Assembly: GCA_907163375.1 (NCBI GenBank)
Contig: CAJQUW010003593.1
Location: forward strand, 1-64,000
Direction of reading: 5' to 3'
DNA length: 64,000 nt
From: Prostheceraeus crozeri
Lineage: Eukaryota; Platyhelminthes; Polycladida; Euryleptidae
The stretch's first letter is position 1; every line of letters starts with the position of its first letter. The position numbers and the translations under genes are program-made. This document shows positions 40,155-51,057 of the stretch, one piece after another. The notes under the pieces are model-generated. The model searched no databases. It saw nothing but the letters and a program-made list of their open reading frames with translations, and was not told the DNA's origin.

Positions 40155-40966
40155 CTGGTATGTTTTTCATACGAAAACATACTTACTTTCGTATGTGATT
40201 GGTATGCAGCGATACGAACCATTCTATCTGTGATTGTCTGTTTTTACGATGAAATACGAGTTGTTGGTATGTTTTATATACGAGACCCTATGCAAATTCG
40301 TCCTTATTGGTGTGCCTTTCGTATGTACAGCTTCAAGTCATCTAGCAAAAAGTTATATACATTACATACTACTGTCAAATAACTTCTGTCAGCAACATCA
40401 AATCTGTGCACTATTATGGATAGCGTGGTATTTAGAGTATTTAATCTAGACTCGATTTACTGTGAAATTGATGCCGCATGTCATCGTTGCTACTTGTCTA
40501 ATAACATTCACACGACTCATAATTAGATCAACTCCATGAACCAAACTGATAAACATCGTTTCAATAAAACAATAACTTTCGAGCTGCCATGTTAATTTAT
40601 GTATCTCAAACATAATTATATTTGCTTTCATGAATTATATTGTGTTTTCATTTCGGATTGATAATATGCCTGATTTCAAAATTACATGCTGCATAAACGT
40701 TGATGGTTGTATATTTATTGATTATTTATGAAACACCTTAGACTTACGTGTATTAAAATCGAATTCTGTATTTGTAGGTTTGACTCTTCAATGTAGTTAT
40801 CTTACTACTTACAAGACAGTAGCAAGTGCGATGCAACCCTAAAGGGATCTTTATTGACAAAAGGCCTCAAATCATGCGAAAAGCATACAAATAGATGCAA
40901 AAATATACCAAAAATATCTTGGTATGCATTCTTCGGTATGTGATTGGTATCGAGCGATTTACAGTG
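40155..40966. other. Right arm of the mariner-like element
   Basis: No gene is visible. It is AT-rich with repeated GTATG/CATAC and TTCGTATG words and a copy of the terminal TATGTGATTGGTAT sequence near 40192, and ends in the terminal repeat AGCGATTTACAGTG. Non-autonomous elements of this kind rely on a related transposase elsewhere. Confidence 0.6.
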
Positions 40967-41873
40967 TACCTTCATCAGTTTTGACGCTTAAAGTATCCTG
41001 TTTCCAGGTAAAATTCTACTATTTTCATCATTTTCGTAAAATGATAGAATTTCTGATTTCAAAGCTGGTGATATAAAGAATCCTTTTCCTTTAGAAACTT
41101 CTCTGCGACCAAGAATACCTACTTCCTCAGCAAGTTGGCGAGCTTGCCGAGCCATATACATAGTGGTCTCAGACTGGTCTTGGATGTCGCATATAGTCAT
41201 GTGTTTCGGCACTAAAGTTAGAATTCGCAAACGCTCGTCATGCGATGAAATTGAGTGAAATTTCTCTTTCAGTTTCTTGATCAGATATTCCAAAGACTCC
41301 GAATTTTGTCTTATTTCTTTTATGTGATCATTTGATGCTGTGGGAAGGCTACCACTCAATCTTCTAGTTTTAACAAATATCCTTTTCTTGAGCTGTTCAT
41401 TGCTTCTCTTTCCTTTATTTATCGGTGATTGATTGAAATAAAAGAGTGTTACGCTCAGCTCATCAACAGGAACATCTGGGTTATCAAACTCTGGGTCTTT
41501 TTTTCCTGATGAACTATCACCATCTCTGCGTAAGTAACTTAGACAATTATGAAAAACTTTATCACCTGGTATAAGATCACGAAATCGATTATGCAACTCC
41601 CTACTGTTAACCCTAAGACCTTTTTTCACTGCTTTTTTATATCTCTTGCTAACGTCACAACATTTTACCTGAAGACTTGAATAGTAAGTCTTGAAGTGTG
41701 CATTGTGATGTGAGGATATGTTCTGCAATTTATCTCTACTCAGAGAAGTTCTCATGGAGATGATGTACTTCATATCATCGGAGATAGGTTGTATTGATTT
41801 CTCATTAGTGAAAGTTGTCTTGTGACAATCACTCATTGGCTGGATACCGATTGAGCAATTCTCCATCTTGACT
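40967..41873 (-). pseudogene. 5' half of decayed transposase-like gene X
   Basis: On the minus strand an exon starts after a TATTTCAG acceptor (about 41874) with an ATG at 41866 (MENCSIGIQPMSD). It includes RFRDLIPGDKVFHNCLSYLR, a Ser/Arg-rich linker with FVKTRRLS, a KLKEKFHS segment, LRILTLVPKHMTICDI, YMARQARQLAEEVGIL and ILSFYENDENSRILPG. These match, in order, a widespread uncharacterised metazoan protein family of transposon character. A one-base frame change occurs just before the mariner-like insertion; in the next frame the sequence reads SVKTDEG and continues as KTIQKRLVL at 12.88 kb. An upstream donor (AAG|GTAAGG, about 42173) marks a 5' exon. Cys/His pairs are few, so no zinc finger is claimed. 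Confidence 0.75.
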
Positions 41874-42370
41874 GAAATATGAAAAATCATACTTTAAGTT
41901 AACTAAGCCCAACCAAATTTAGGAATCGAATTTTAAGACTTCTATTAATTGAGTTTTCCATCAATTTATCACTAATTATCGTACTTCACCGAAAAAACTG
42001 TAGGATTAGTTTTAAAGATAATGCATCAATTTCTTAAATCCCTGGACGCCTGGTTTTCACTTCTTAGCTTTATTAAAGTAGTATGTTATAAGCAACTTAT
42101 GAATATCAGCAGCGAATGAACTCAATTATTATTTAATTCATGTATATACACTATACTATATAATCCTTACCTTCTTTGATGCGTAACAGCACAATTCCAC
42201 CGAACAAGAAGAATGAAAATATTAAATGAAAGTCAACAAGTAAGTTTCCAATACGAGAAAGTCATGATGACTCGATAGAAACAAGGTTTATATCGATTTC
42301 ATTCGCCGAGCGTTTCATGTTGTAAGTCTAAAATGTGTTACGTCAGACACAAATCTTAAAGAGATACATA
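41874..42370 (-). other. Gene X intron and 5' region up to the P element
   Basis: A GTAAGG donor near 42173 and the TTTCAG acceptor near 41874 define an intron of about 300 bp on the minus strand. The remaining 42174–42362 sequence would be the first exon and promoter of X. No TATA box is obvious. The P element target site (GATACATA, 42363–42370) closes the stretch. Confidence 0.5.
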
Positions 42371-42530
42371 CATAGAGTTAGAATATCTTCCCTGTTATGT
42401 CTAGAGCGCTGACTGTGCATGGCTGGCCGGCGAGAAGCTGTAACACTCATGGCGATGGGAATTCCTCAAAATTGTGGGCAGAAAGATTGAGGGTCAGTTT
42501 ATCTGCATTGTGTAAACGCGAGTGTTAGCC

Positions 42531-43718
42531 ATGGTTGGCAGTTGTGCGGCTTACAATTGTTCTAAAAGAGGAGGAAATTTACACAGATTTCCTCTTACTA
42601 AACCAGCGCTTCTCCAAAAATGGATCAAAAATATTCGTCGTGTCGGCTTTAAGCCCGGTAAACACTCGCGTATCTGCTCCGAACATTTTCGCAGCGAGGA
42701 TTACAAGCAAGGACTTAAGCGGCAACAGTTAAAACCAGAGGCAGTGCCAACAATTTTTGACTTTCCATCCCACTTGAAGACAGTGAATAAAAAACGTGCA
42801 TCGCCGAAATAACGATCTGCTCCTACCAAGCAATCTTCACGTGTATCCCTCGTCGAAAAACGTCGCGTATCCCTCGATCATTCGTATTCTATACCCAAAG
42901 ATCCGACGGACATTATAACAAATCTACGTGAAAGGAATAATTCTCTACATCGTCGAATTAGAACATTGCAACAGAATTGTCGACGGAAACAATCAAGACT
43001 ACAAAAATTAGATGACATTTTAAAAGGTATGTTGGATAAACGATACATTGAGCATGAAGTGTACAGAATCCTTGAAGAGTCGTTTTCCGACCTCACTAGC
43101 GCCATTTTCAAGCATGAGTTTGAAAACCGGAAGAGAAATCCGCATGCCAGGCAGTATAGTGACCCAAAAGTGGTTAATTTTGCAGTTACTTTACATTACT
43201 ATTCTCCGAAAGCGTATGAATATGTTCGAAATGTTCTGTGTTTGCCTCACCCTTCTACACTTCACGAATGGGCCAGCTCGATCAATTGTAATCCTGGTCA
43301 TTTAGATAATGTCTACAAACATCTCAGTAACAGGGTTTTACAGCATCCACTTACAAGTGATTGCTCACTAATATGAGATGTCTCTTAAGCGGGAAACCGA
43401 GTGGGGTTCCAGTTGTCGGCAGTTTAGCAGAATTGTTGATTATGGTGGACGGTGGTGGTCCGGTTGAGGGAGAAATAGCACAAAATGCTTTGGTGCTGAT
43501 GTTAGTAGGCACTAGAATACATCGGAAAGTCCCTGTTGGATACGCATTTACAAAACATGTAAACGCGGAAAATTTGCGAACACTGGTCAAAGAGTGCATA
43601 ATAAAGCGTCAAACATCGGCTTGAGCGTTCTCAGCGTTGTGACCGACGGCTCGTCTGTAAATTTGAGAGCTGCAGTTCTTCTAGGGTGCTCGTTTGACGT
43701 AAAGACAATGCGAACCTG
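42531..43718 (+). pseudogene. P transposase, N-terminal part with THAP zinc finger
   Basis: ATG 42531 opens a THAP domain: MVGSCAAYNCSKRGG (C2 pair), FPLTKPALLQKWIKNI, HSRICSEHF (CxxH pair) and the closing AVPTIF motif, residues 1–86. This DNA-binding domain is followed by a coiled-coil region (LRERNNSLHRRIRTLQQN) and the P core LPHPSTLHEWASSINCNPG; a second frame carries ALVLMLVGTRIHRKVPVGY. The last part reads VVTDGSSVNLRAAVLLGC. An in-frame TAA at 42810–42812 and a frame change around 43.37 kb break the gene. Harbinger 2 cuts it at 43718. THAP9 and Drosophila P transposase have the same plan. Confidence 0.85.
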
Positions 43719-44520
43719 GGGCCGGTTGCACTAAACTCAGAGGATTTTATCTTAATTTTATTTTATCTTTTAGGAGATAAAATAATGTGGTTGCCCTAAG
43801 TTAATAGGATTCTAACTTAAAATCGTTCGATTGCAGAAATAGACAGATAAAATGATTTTATCTCGAGATAAGATAATATCGTTGCACTAACATGAAACAG
43901 CAGATATTATTTTTAAGTACATTTGTGTGTGTCACTGACGTGGACAAATGAGAGCCAATACAATTGGAGAATTTGGAACGCACGCGACGTAATATGGTCG
44001 TGCAAATTTCTGAGGAGTGAATTTATTTTGCGGTATTGTAGAACTCCGTCATAACTGATTGCTTAATGACTGAATTTGTGATGAATTTACAAGTTAATGA
44101 CTGGAATGGGTCGAATAGAGTTGGGTCGATAAGATGTATGATGATATCATCAACATGTTTATGAAATGTAAAGTTATCCAATAGTCCATTTCAGTGAAGC
44201 GATGAGGAAAGGTACTACAAAGCATGTATATAAGTTAAATTACGTTTAGTGATTGAGATGAAATATAGCAATTATTTCGGGCTTTTTAAATATATCAATG
44301 AAGAAAATCTGCATTCTTTTGATGTAACGGTTAGCAATAATTTGATTGGTAGATCTAAATACAATTAAGCAAGTAGGCTACATGATAAAAATAACAGTTC
44401 GTTTTAACACAAAAATTACCTCCATTTTGAAAGAAATAAAACACAATGCCAAATATATCGCTGTGAGTATATTCCAAAACATAGGGACCTACCAATCATT
44501 GTCCCTTCAGAAATGCTCAT

Positions 44521-44521
<1 letters not shown>

Positions 44522-44573
<52 letters not shown>
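44522..44573. repeat. (AT)n microsatellite
   Basis: An uninterrupted AT dinucleotide run of about 52 bp inside Harbinger 2, left of piggyBac 2. Confidence 0.97.
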
Positions 44574-44582
<9 letters not shown>

Positions 44583-44645
44583 ATATTGTAGCATATTGTG
44601 TTCTAGAAACTTTATCACTTTCTTCTGCCTGATGGGATGTTATTT

Positions 44646-44820
44646 CCCCGGAAATTGGATCTTCTTCGCTAGCATTATTGAGATAACCATTTCGCCTCTC
44701 AAAATAGCAAAGTTATGATAACAGCACACGCTGTTATGATTTTGGCAGCTTTACGTGGGTTTACACGAAGATGATTCAAACAAGCCAATCTCCGATTCCA
44801 AATGCCAAATAGTCTCTTAA
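44646..44820 (-). pseudogene. Harbinger 2 transposase, C-terminal part
   Basis: On the minus strand, starting at the piggyBac 2 target TTAA, the sequence reads KRLFGIWNRRLACLNHLRVN, then PRKAAKIITACAV. This is the end of the Harbinger catalytic domain: the family normally has VERLFGIWKRRF, so the catalytic Glu is replaced by Lys here. The upstream piece is at 47796–47835 beyond piggyBac 2. The gene then decays. Confidence 0.75.
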
Positions 44821-47791
44821 CCCTTTCAGCACGAAATCATTAAGATACCTGTCCTAGTGACACGCACAGTGTGTCATGCAATAATTATTCAACGTAACAA
44901 AATTTGAAAATTAATCATTGTTCGATGTTACGATGACACACGATGCGTGTCGTTACTATCATTGTCCACTGTTACGGTGACACGCCAGAGGTGTCAAATA
45001 GGTATATTTTCTATATTTTATTTGTCCATTTTATGTGATTTCGAGGTGTTATTGCAACAGATAATAGCATTAGATCTTGTCATGATGCACATGTTTTCTC
45101 CGGAAGAAAAGACGGAGAAAACTGCTACAAGGAATGCAAATAGGTGTTCTCAAAATCTTTGGGTGTTTTAGAGTTGACTTGACTAATAAGTACAGTACTA
45201 TGCGATGATAACACCGTAAACAGTTTTCCTTAATTTCTCATTTCACACAGTAATAATTCTCATTACGACCACAGTAAATAATTCTACACATTTTTGCTAA
45301 TCTTTTTAAAACAACACAATCTATTTCGAGCTTGTATTATACACATTATGGGAACCAAACATATATGACATATAGGCTTATATGCTTGGTTCCAATTTCC
45401 CAATCGAGTGTGCCATGAAAGCTTTTTGAATAAGACTGAGTAAGATATACCTCTTATGTTTTCCTAGAAATTGTGCAATTAAAAAAGAACCGATTACCAA
45501 TTACCAATTACCGATCATATAAATTTATAAATATTTTCGAGCGTATAATTTTTTATGTTTATTGCAATGTATTTGCACATCTTTTATTTACAGTCCACTC
45601 AATATTAATCACTCATTTTTCATTTCAATTTTATATTTACTCTTTTAATGTTACTTTACTTTTAATTACTTCTGCTTTTGCACCTCGAATGTAACGGAAA
45701 ATCAAAAGCCATTTACTGCTATTACTACAAAATATATTCAACGCAATAAACCCATAATACGTTTCGAAAAGTTTCAGGTTTACTCATGATATTTTGAAAA
45801 ACAAGGAGCAGCACATAGACCAGGTTGTCCAGGGCAATCAGCACATCGGAAGACAGTTTCTTTCCGCTTTCCGGCTTGGTAGCAAACACGGCATCTTGTG
45901 AGGTCGAGGTTCTCCTTCCCTTGCTGGTATGCGTTCAAGTTTATGTTGTGGATTCCGTTCCTCCAAGCATCGATTGTTTGTTGATCGTGGTACCAGGCGA
46001 GGTCTTCCGACAGGATTTCGTCCAATACCTGTTTGTAAGACCAAACGATTGACAGATTTCATGCAGTAATCTAGGTAGTTCATTTTACCATCATTCTTCC
46101 TGTAGAGAATCCATGAATTGTAATGTATGATTTGAATTAAGTGCAAGCAGTACTTTACAAACCATGTATAATTTTTCCGATTGATATCGTAATGATGAAG
46201 TGCGGCATCCAACCGGTCGACACCGCCCATATGGGCATTGTAATTCAATACAGATCGTGACTTCTTCACCGTTTCGTGGTGTCCACCTTTGACTATGCGG
46301 CTGACCTCAACATCTTCAGCAGCAGCAAACGTATCCATCAAGTAAACCGTCTTCTTTCCAGACGACTTTTGATCCACAAGTTTTACGCAAAGAACTTCGC
46401 CGTTGCGGGAATAAGCTTGAGACTTAACAGGCAGATTTAAGTGCTTTAAATCGCTCGGAACGCCCCGGTTCGCTTTTACAGTTCCAGTCATAAATGTACC
46501 ATTGCGAAACAGATATCGGGCTAATCTACAGGAAGTATAAAAGTTATCAAGATAAACGTGGTAACCTTGATTAAACAGGTCGTGTGATAATTGTATCACA
46601 ATTCGTTCCGTAACTGATAATGTTTCAGCACCACGATGAGACAATCCGACTGCCCGATTTTCAGTACTCAGACCATGAAGCATCATCTTCCAAACGTAAC
46701 CCGACTCGGATTCTGCCAATACATACGACTTTATTCCATACCTCCTACGCTTGCTTGGGATATATTGTCGTATTCTTAAACGTCCTTTGAACAGCATGAG
46801 TGTCTCATCTATAGAAATCTGACGGTTTGGTAGGTATGTATTTTGGCATATATTATTAACTTTTTCCAGAAATGGTCGTACTTTTGCTAAATAATCATTT
46901 TCCAAATTTTCTGGGTCTGCAAAGCGAATATAGTTCAAAATTAACTGAAATCTGTCACGGGATAGAGATTCAGGTGACGAGAATATCTCTTGACGAAACA
47001 CCAAATCGCCACTCCAGTATGATGCAAGCGTAGGCTTCTTGTTCAAAGCCATTAAAAATTGCAATCCAATAAACTTTCTGATTTCATTGACTGTAACTTG
47101 TCTGCTGTTTTGTAATTTCTGGCTTTCAGGATTATCAACTAATTCTTGCCAAAGTCTGTTGTTTGTGTAGTCGCATATATCTTGCATTAAGTCGTCAGTG
47201 AAAAAGTGATTTAAGAAAAACATATCATCTTCTAATTCATTTGGAATCTCTAAGCGTGGATGTAGTCCTGTAGTTCCAGTAAATTCTGGTCCACGTCTGA
47301 CGGAATCAGTACCACTTTGGACAGTTCGCCATTCACCAGTGCTGCCACCTGCATCTTCGTCAGAGCTGCTACTTGAGTCGTTATCTCGCAAGTCATTATC
47401 TTGTATTTCATCTTCAATCTCACTGCCTGAACTGCCATCTTCGTTTGTATCAAATCCCATCAAATTCAACGCATCTGTCATGGCAGAACGCCGGGGATAC
47501 CGCCGACCACTTTGCGTGCTCATTATATGAATGCGCAATTCGAACAGCAACAACTATCAACAAATTCTGTCGGTGTGAATGATATTCAAAGATCTGTTCA
47601 ATAAACGAAATCTTACGTAATAATTCGGTGAACCTGTCCTTTGAGAGTGATCATAATTCAGAAACATTCACCGATGGTTTTATGACAGGCTCTGCGTGTC
47701 ACGGTATAATCGTACTATTGCATTGATTCTAATTCCGTTAATTTGTTAATAGATACATGACACGTACAGCGTGTCGTCCGTACTGAAAGGG
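44821..47791 (-). mobile_element. piggyBac element 2, inside Harbinger 2, TSD TTAA
   Basis: TTAA at 44817–44820 and 47792–47795 flanks a 2971-bp element with CCCTTTCAG…CTGAAAGGG termini and subterminal GTGACACGC / GTGTCA words (44861–45000 and 47697–47780). It carries one transposase gene on the minus strand. 44.87–45.78 kb, downstream of the gene, holds no other gene. Confidence 0.95.
45780..47523 (-). pseudogene. piggyBac 2 transposase (PGBD-like)
   Basis: The start is taken as ATG 47523 (MSTQSGRRYPRRS). An acidic N-terminus (EIEDEIQDNDLRDNDSSSSS) leads to the DDE domain: ISIDETLMLFKGRLRIRQYI (first Asp), VYLDNFYTSCRLARYLF (second Asp) and HMGGVDRLDAALHHY (third). The C-terminal zinc domain (TRCRVCYQAGKRKETVFRCA … CPGQPGLCAAPCF) is present but in a different frame, shifted by a small indel near 45.9 kb. 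Otherwise about 540 codons are open. It is nearly intact and hence relatively young. Closest in layout to PGBD4-type transposases. Confidence 0.9.
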
Positions 47792-47795
47792 TTAA

Positions 47796-48681
47796 CCGAA
47801 CATCTCGCAGATTTATGAAAGTAATTGAACCGTTGGGTACTTCTATTCTTCCCCCCCCCCAACATTTCTGTTGTTGACACCCGGGAGTGTTGAATCGTTA
47901 ACGATCTTCTCTTGCTCTTAAGGGCAGTCTCACCACGCGTTGAGTGTGTAAAACTCTTCTTATCTGACTTGTAGAACATTTACAGCCTCAGAATTAGACA
48001 ACTGATCGTCATTTGTCTGTAGACAACAATCACACGAAGTTCATGATCACAGCTGTGACTTGTATTCTAACTGAGTATCCAATGGACCAATCCTTCATCT
48101 CATGGTTCAAGTAAGACTTCTCAGTGGTGCTGTACTGTCACTCAGTGACAGATGAAGTCTATTCGAAATCCAATGTAACTAAGTTTGATGAAATTTCATG
48201 AATTTGGAAAAGTTGATAAATGTGTGGAGGGGGACAATAGAAGTACCAACCCTTGTTCTTTCACTGTAAGAACGGATGGCATAATTGGAGTAAATAACCA
48301 TGTCTTGAGAGGGTAACCTTGATCACCCAAAAGGATTCTATTCCCGTATTCATCATTCTCGAATTTATGAAAAATGCCATATTCTCGTAAAATCCTGCTT
48401 TCGTGAGTGCCACCCGGCCAATCAGCAACAATATCAGCGACCAACATTTCACATGTTCTAATAGTTTGAATATTGAGACTATGATAACCTTTTCGGTTGA
48501 CATATTCATTCTCGTATATTGCAGGAGAAATAATTTTTATTTGTGTCCCATCAATAGCACCGGTAACTTTTGGCAAGTGTTTCTGTTCAAAGAAAGATAA
48601 GTTTTCCGGTCTATCACATACGACATCGCAATGACCTTGACTGAGGACGAATGAACCTAGATGATCAATGCAAGCAACCAT
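47796..48681 (-). pseudogene. Harbinger 2 transposase, central part, with inserted short element
   Basis: Minus strand. The frame at 48196–48681 has PKVTGAIDGTQIKIISP (first Asp), an NRKGYHSLNIQTI stretch, VADWPGGTHESRIL and ILLGDQGYPLKTWLFTPIM (second Asp). It then runs into the small element at 47836–48247 and resumes as RFNYFHKSARCSV at 47796–47835 before the piggyBac 2 target. The third acidic residue is Lys (see 44646–44820). The upstream N-terminal part is not recognisable beyond 48681. Inactive. Confidence 0.8.
47836..48247. mobile_element. ~0.41-kb MITE-like element in Harbinger 2 transposase
   Basis: Inverted ends GGGTACTTCTATTCTTCCCC (left) and GGTACTTCTATTGTCCCCC (complement of right) bracket AT-rich sequence with no gene and small internal palindromes (CTGTCACTCAGTGACAG, 48132–48150). 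The transposase frame is restored on removing it. The TSD is not resolved. Confidence 0.7.
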
Positions 48682-48764
48682 TTCTTATGCTAAGACCTCT
48701 GTTGGCTGATGTCGCACGCTCTCTTTTTTTCACACGCAGCAATAATTGTGATTTATGATTTGAA

Positions 48765-49365
48765 ATGGCTGGCAATGAAAGAAGACGAAAGAACTGGATT
48801 GAGACCGAAATTGCTATTCGACGAGATGACTGTTCATTATCCAAGACCGTTCGGCAAGTTCAGTGTATCAGTGACAAAAGAAGAAGAGAATAAATTATGG
48901 GATCAAATCGTCAATAATCTAAATCGAGATGTGGAAGATGTTAAGAGAAAGTTCATATCTTTGAAAAGTGAAAAATTGAAAAATAATTCAAACTATAGAA
49001 GAGCCCTGAATCGCACTGGTGGTGGCACACCTCCACCTCCATTTTCTCCCATGACACATTTATTGCTTGACATAATTGGCAATGACAATTCAAAGATTGA
49101 AGGTGTCGGCTCCCGTATGGATTCATCTATAATGGATGGCAACGATGGTGATGATAATGACAAAAATGTGCCTCCAAAACCCAAGCGCATGAAACCGAAG
49201 AATGAGCTGAAGTCGCCTCTATTTCGTCAAAGTGAAGAATGGCACGAAAAAGAACTGATTCTGTTGGATCTGAAGATAGAAAATGTGAAGATGAAGAAAA
49301 CGTTGTTGCAGAGCAAAACCAGCTTGTACCGGAAAAACATAAGAAACGGCGGAGATCGAAGATAA
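48765..49365 (+). pseudogene. Harbinger 2 Myb/SANT-like protein
   Basis: An ATG at 48765 begins MAGNERRRKNWIETEIAI; the helix that follows (LLFDEMTVHYPRPFGKFS) is in another frame, so a small indel near 48.82 kb is likely. Then come VTKEEENKLWDQIVNNLN, FISLKSEKLKNN, the Harbinger signature GGGTPPPPF, an acidic linker and a basic coiled-coil end (LILLDLKIENVKMKKTLLQS). It is the functional partner of the DDE transposase, divergently oriented from it. Harbinger 1 has the same protein at 13237–14371. Confidence 0.8.
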
Positions 49366-50114
49366 TATAATTACGGAGAGTGATTATTCCTATCGCCGAA
49401 TGTAGTGATTGTGGACATGTGAACGTGGTGGTTATATTTAGCATATTCAGCAGCTTAAACACGCAGCTAAACACCTCATATTTTATAGTATTATAATCAT
49501 TTGTTAGAAAGAATGTTGTTCTTTGTCTCAAAGGGTAGGCCTAGATAGCCTACATCTGGGACTGTAAGGATGTGAATACAAATAATGGGATTATACATTT
49601 TGCATGGGCTTAGCAAGGAATTAGGCTTACTGTGATTCAATAATATACATATAATTCTACTATTTGCATGTGCTATTAGTAGGCTACTAAAATTATAGTT
49701 CTTCACTCTACCATTGACAAAATCATAGTTAGTGACAGCTTTCTAATAACCAATTCAATGTTTATAAAATCATAATCATACATGATAGATTAGTTATGCC
49801 TCCATTGTCGCGTTAAATTGACGGAGATAGGTATTTAAAAGTGCCCCTTATTGATATTAAGTTAGAAGAGGAAATAAAATAATATCAATTGATTCTATCT
49901 TTAGTGCAACAGACATATTTTAACTTAAAATCTTATTATCTTAACTTAGGATTGCTCTAAAGAGAAAATCATTTTATCTTAAAATAAAATATGATCGGTA
50001 TGGTGCAACGGAGATAAAATGATTTTAAGATAAACTGATATAATATCGTGTTCTGCAACTGAAATTATTCTAACTTAAGATAATAACATTTTATGCTGTT
50101 TGTGCAACCGGCCC
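49366..50114. other. Harbinger 2 right non-coding arm
   Basis: No gene is seen. From about 49.85 kb the sequence is dominated by TTAACTTAAG, GATAAAAT and ATTTTATC words that mirror the left arm (43719–43890), ending with the terminal repeat. Confidence 0.65.
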
Positions 50115-51057
50115 CTGGTTTCCTCATCCATACAGAACTTCTGACAAAATTTATTGGATTTGTGATGCATCCCACATGCTAAAGTTAATGCGAAATTTAT
50201 TGGCTGAATACGAGATCCTTGCCCGTACAACTGGTGAATCAACTGAAAAAAATACGTTGGTTTTACATTCAAGAACTACACAAATTGCAGATGAAGGATT
50301 CACTGATTTTAGCAAATAAACTTTCGGGACGTCATGTACATTATCGCAATCTTATAATGAAAGTAAATATTGCGGCACAGACTATGAGCTCGTCAGTGGC
50401 GACTGCCCTTGATTTTTTGCGTGACGATATGAAATTGCCGCAATTCAAGGGCAGCGAAGCAACTTGCCATTTTATTCGAATAATTGATCGACTATTCGAG
50501 ACTTTGAATTCGAAAAATCCGTTCGCTAAGGGGTTCAAGTCACCATTGAGAAAATAAAATAAAATGCATTGGGATTGGGACCCATTCCTTAGATACGCGA
50601 AAGACTATTTGCTGACTTTGAAGCGTAATGACGGTTGTTCCATCATCGATACGGGACGCAAAGTCCCAGTTGTCGGATTTTCAATCACCATTTCTTCGAT
50701 TCTTGAATTATCGAATCATCTTTTGAGTTATCCGCATTATGCATATGTCTTAACTTATAAATTTTCGCAAGATCACATTGAAATGCTTCTTAGCAAGATA
50801 AGACGTAGAGGAGGCTGGAACAATAATCCATCGAGTTCTCAATTCAGGTAAGCACTTCGAACGCTTCTGATGACAAACTCAGTTAAGGCATCATTAAATG
50901 CAAATGCAGTGGCTCAAGACGATACTGCCGATATTCATCTACAGTTTGGAAGGAACAGCAACGGCGATAGCCGACAAGCTTTAACTGCGTTTGAGTCTGA
51001 GGAATCAGAAGATTCAGACATGATATTATCTAAAATGGACTCGGTGTTCGATCTTAA
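50115..51057 (+). pseudogene. P transposase, central part
   Basis: Directly after Harbinger 2 the P frame resumes with WFPHPYRTSDKIYWICDASH and MLKLMRNLLAEYEIL, the conserved catalytic region of P transposases (D…HMLKL). Further pieces are in different frames (for example FLRDDMKLPQFKGSEATCHF at about 50.42 kb; FIRIIDRLFETLNSKNPF; and YALTYKFSQDHIEMLLSKIR-like sequence near 50.76 kb with RGGWNNNP). Multiple frame changes and a stop make it a pseudogene. piggyBac 3 interrupts it at 51057. Confidence 0.8.

Larger units (their letters stand above)
12884..40966. mobile_element. Non-autonomous mariner-like element (about 0.93 kb before later insertions), TSD TA
   Basis: The ends are inverted repeats CACTGTAAATCGCT (12884) and its complement ending at 40966, flanked on both sides by TA (12882–12883 and 40967–40968). 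A TA duplication fits the Tc1/mariner superfamily. Without the nested Harbinger element only about 925 bp remain, with no transposase, so it is a non-autonomous element. Its sequence is rich in GTATG/CATAC words, and a terminus-like block (TTCGTATGTGATTGGTAT) recurs inside the right arm near 40192. It interrupts pseudogene X exactly: X's coding frame resumes at the TA on the other side. Confidence 0.8.
43719..50114. mobile_element. PIF/Harbinger element 2, inside the P element, TSD CTG
   Basis: The termini GGGCCGGTTGCAC (43719) and its complement (50114) are flanked by CTG (43716–43718 and 50115–50117). The ends are unusually rich in GATAAAAT/ATTTTATC and TTAACTTAAG-type words over some 200 bp each, forming long imperfect inverted repeats. 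Removing both insertions leaves about 3 kb. The Myb-like gene (plus) and transposase (minus) have the same convergent or divergent plan as Harbinger 1, but termini differ, so it is a separate family with the same CTG target. Confidence 0.9.

Noticed and set aside
44346-44591. Frame ending in an IYIYIY run
   Set aside because: Produced by the (AT)n microsatellite.
45838-46030. Alternative Pro/Arg-rich C-terminus of piggyBac 2 transposase
   Set aside because: The zinc domain in the neighbouring frame is the conserved end; the frame running on after about 45.9 kb is an out-of-frame extension.
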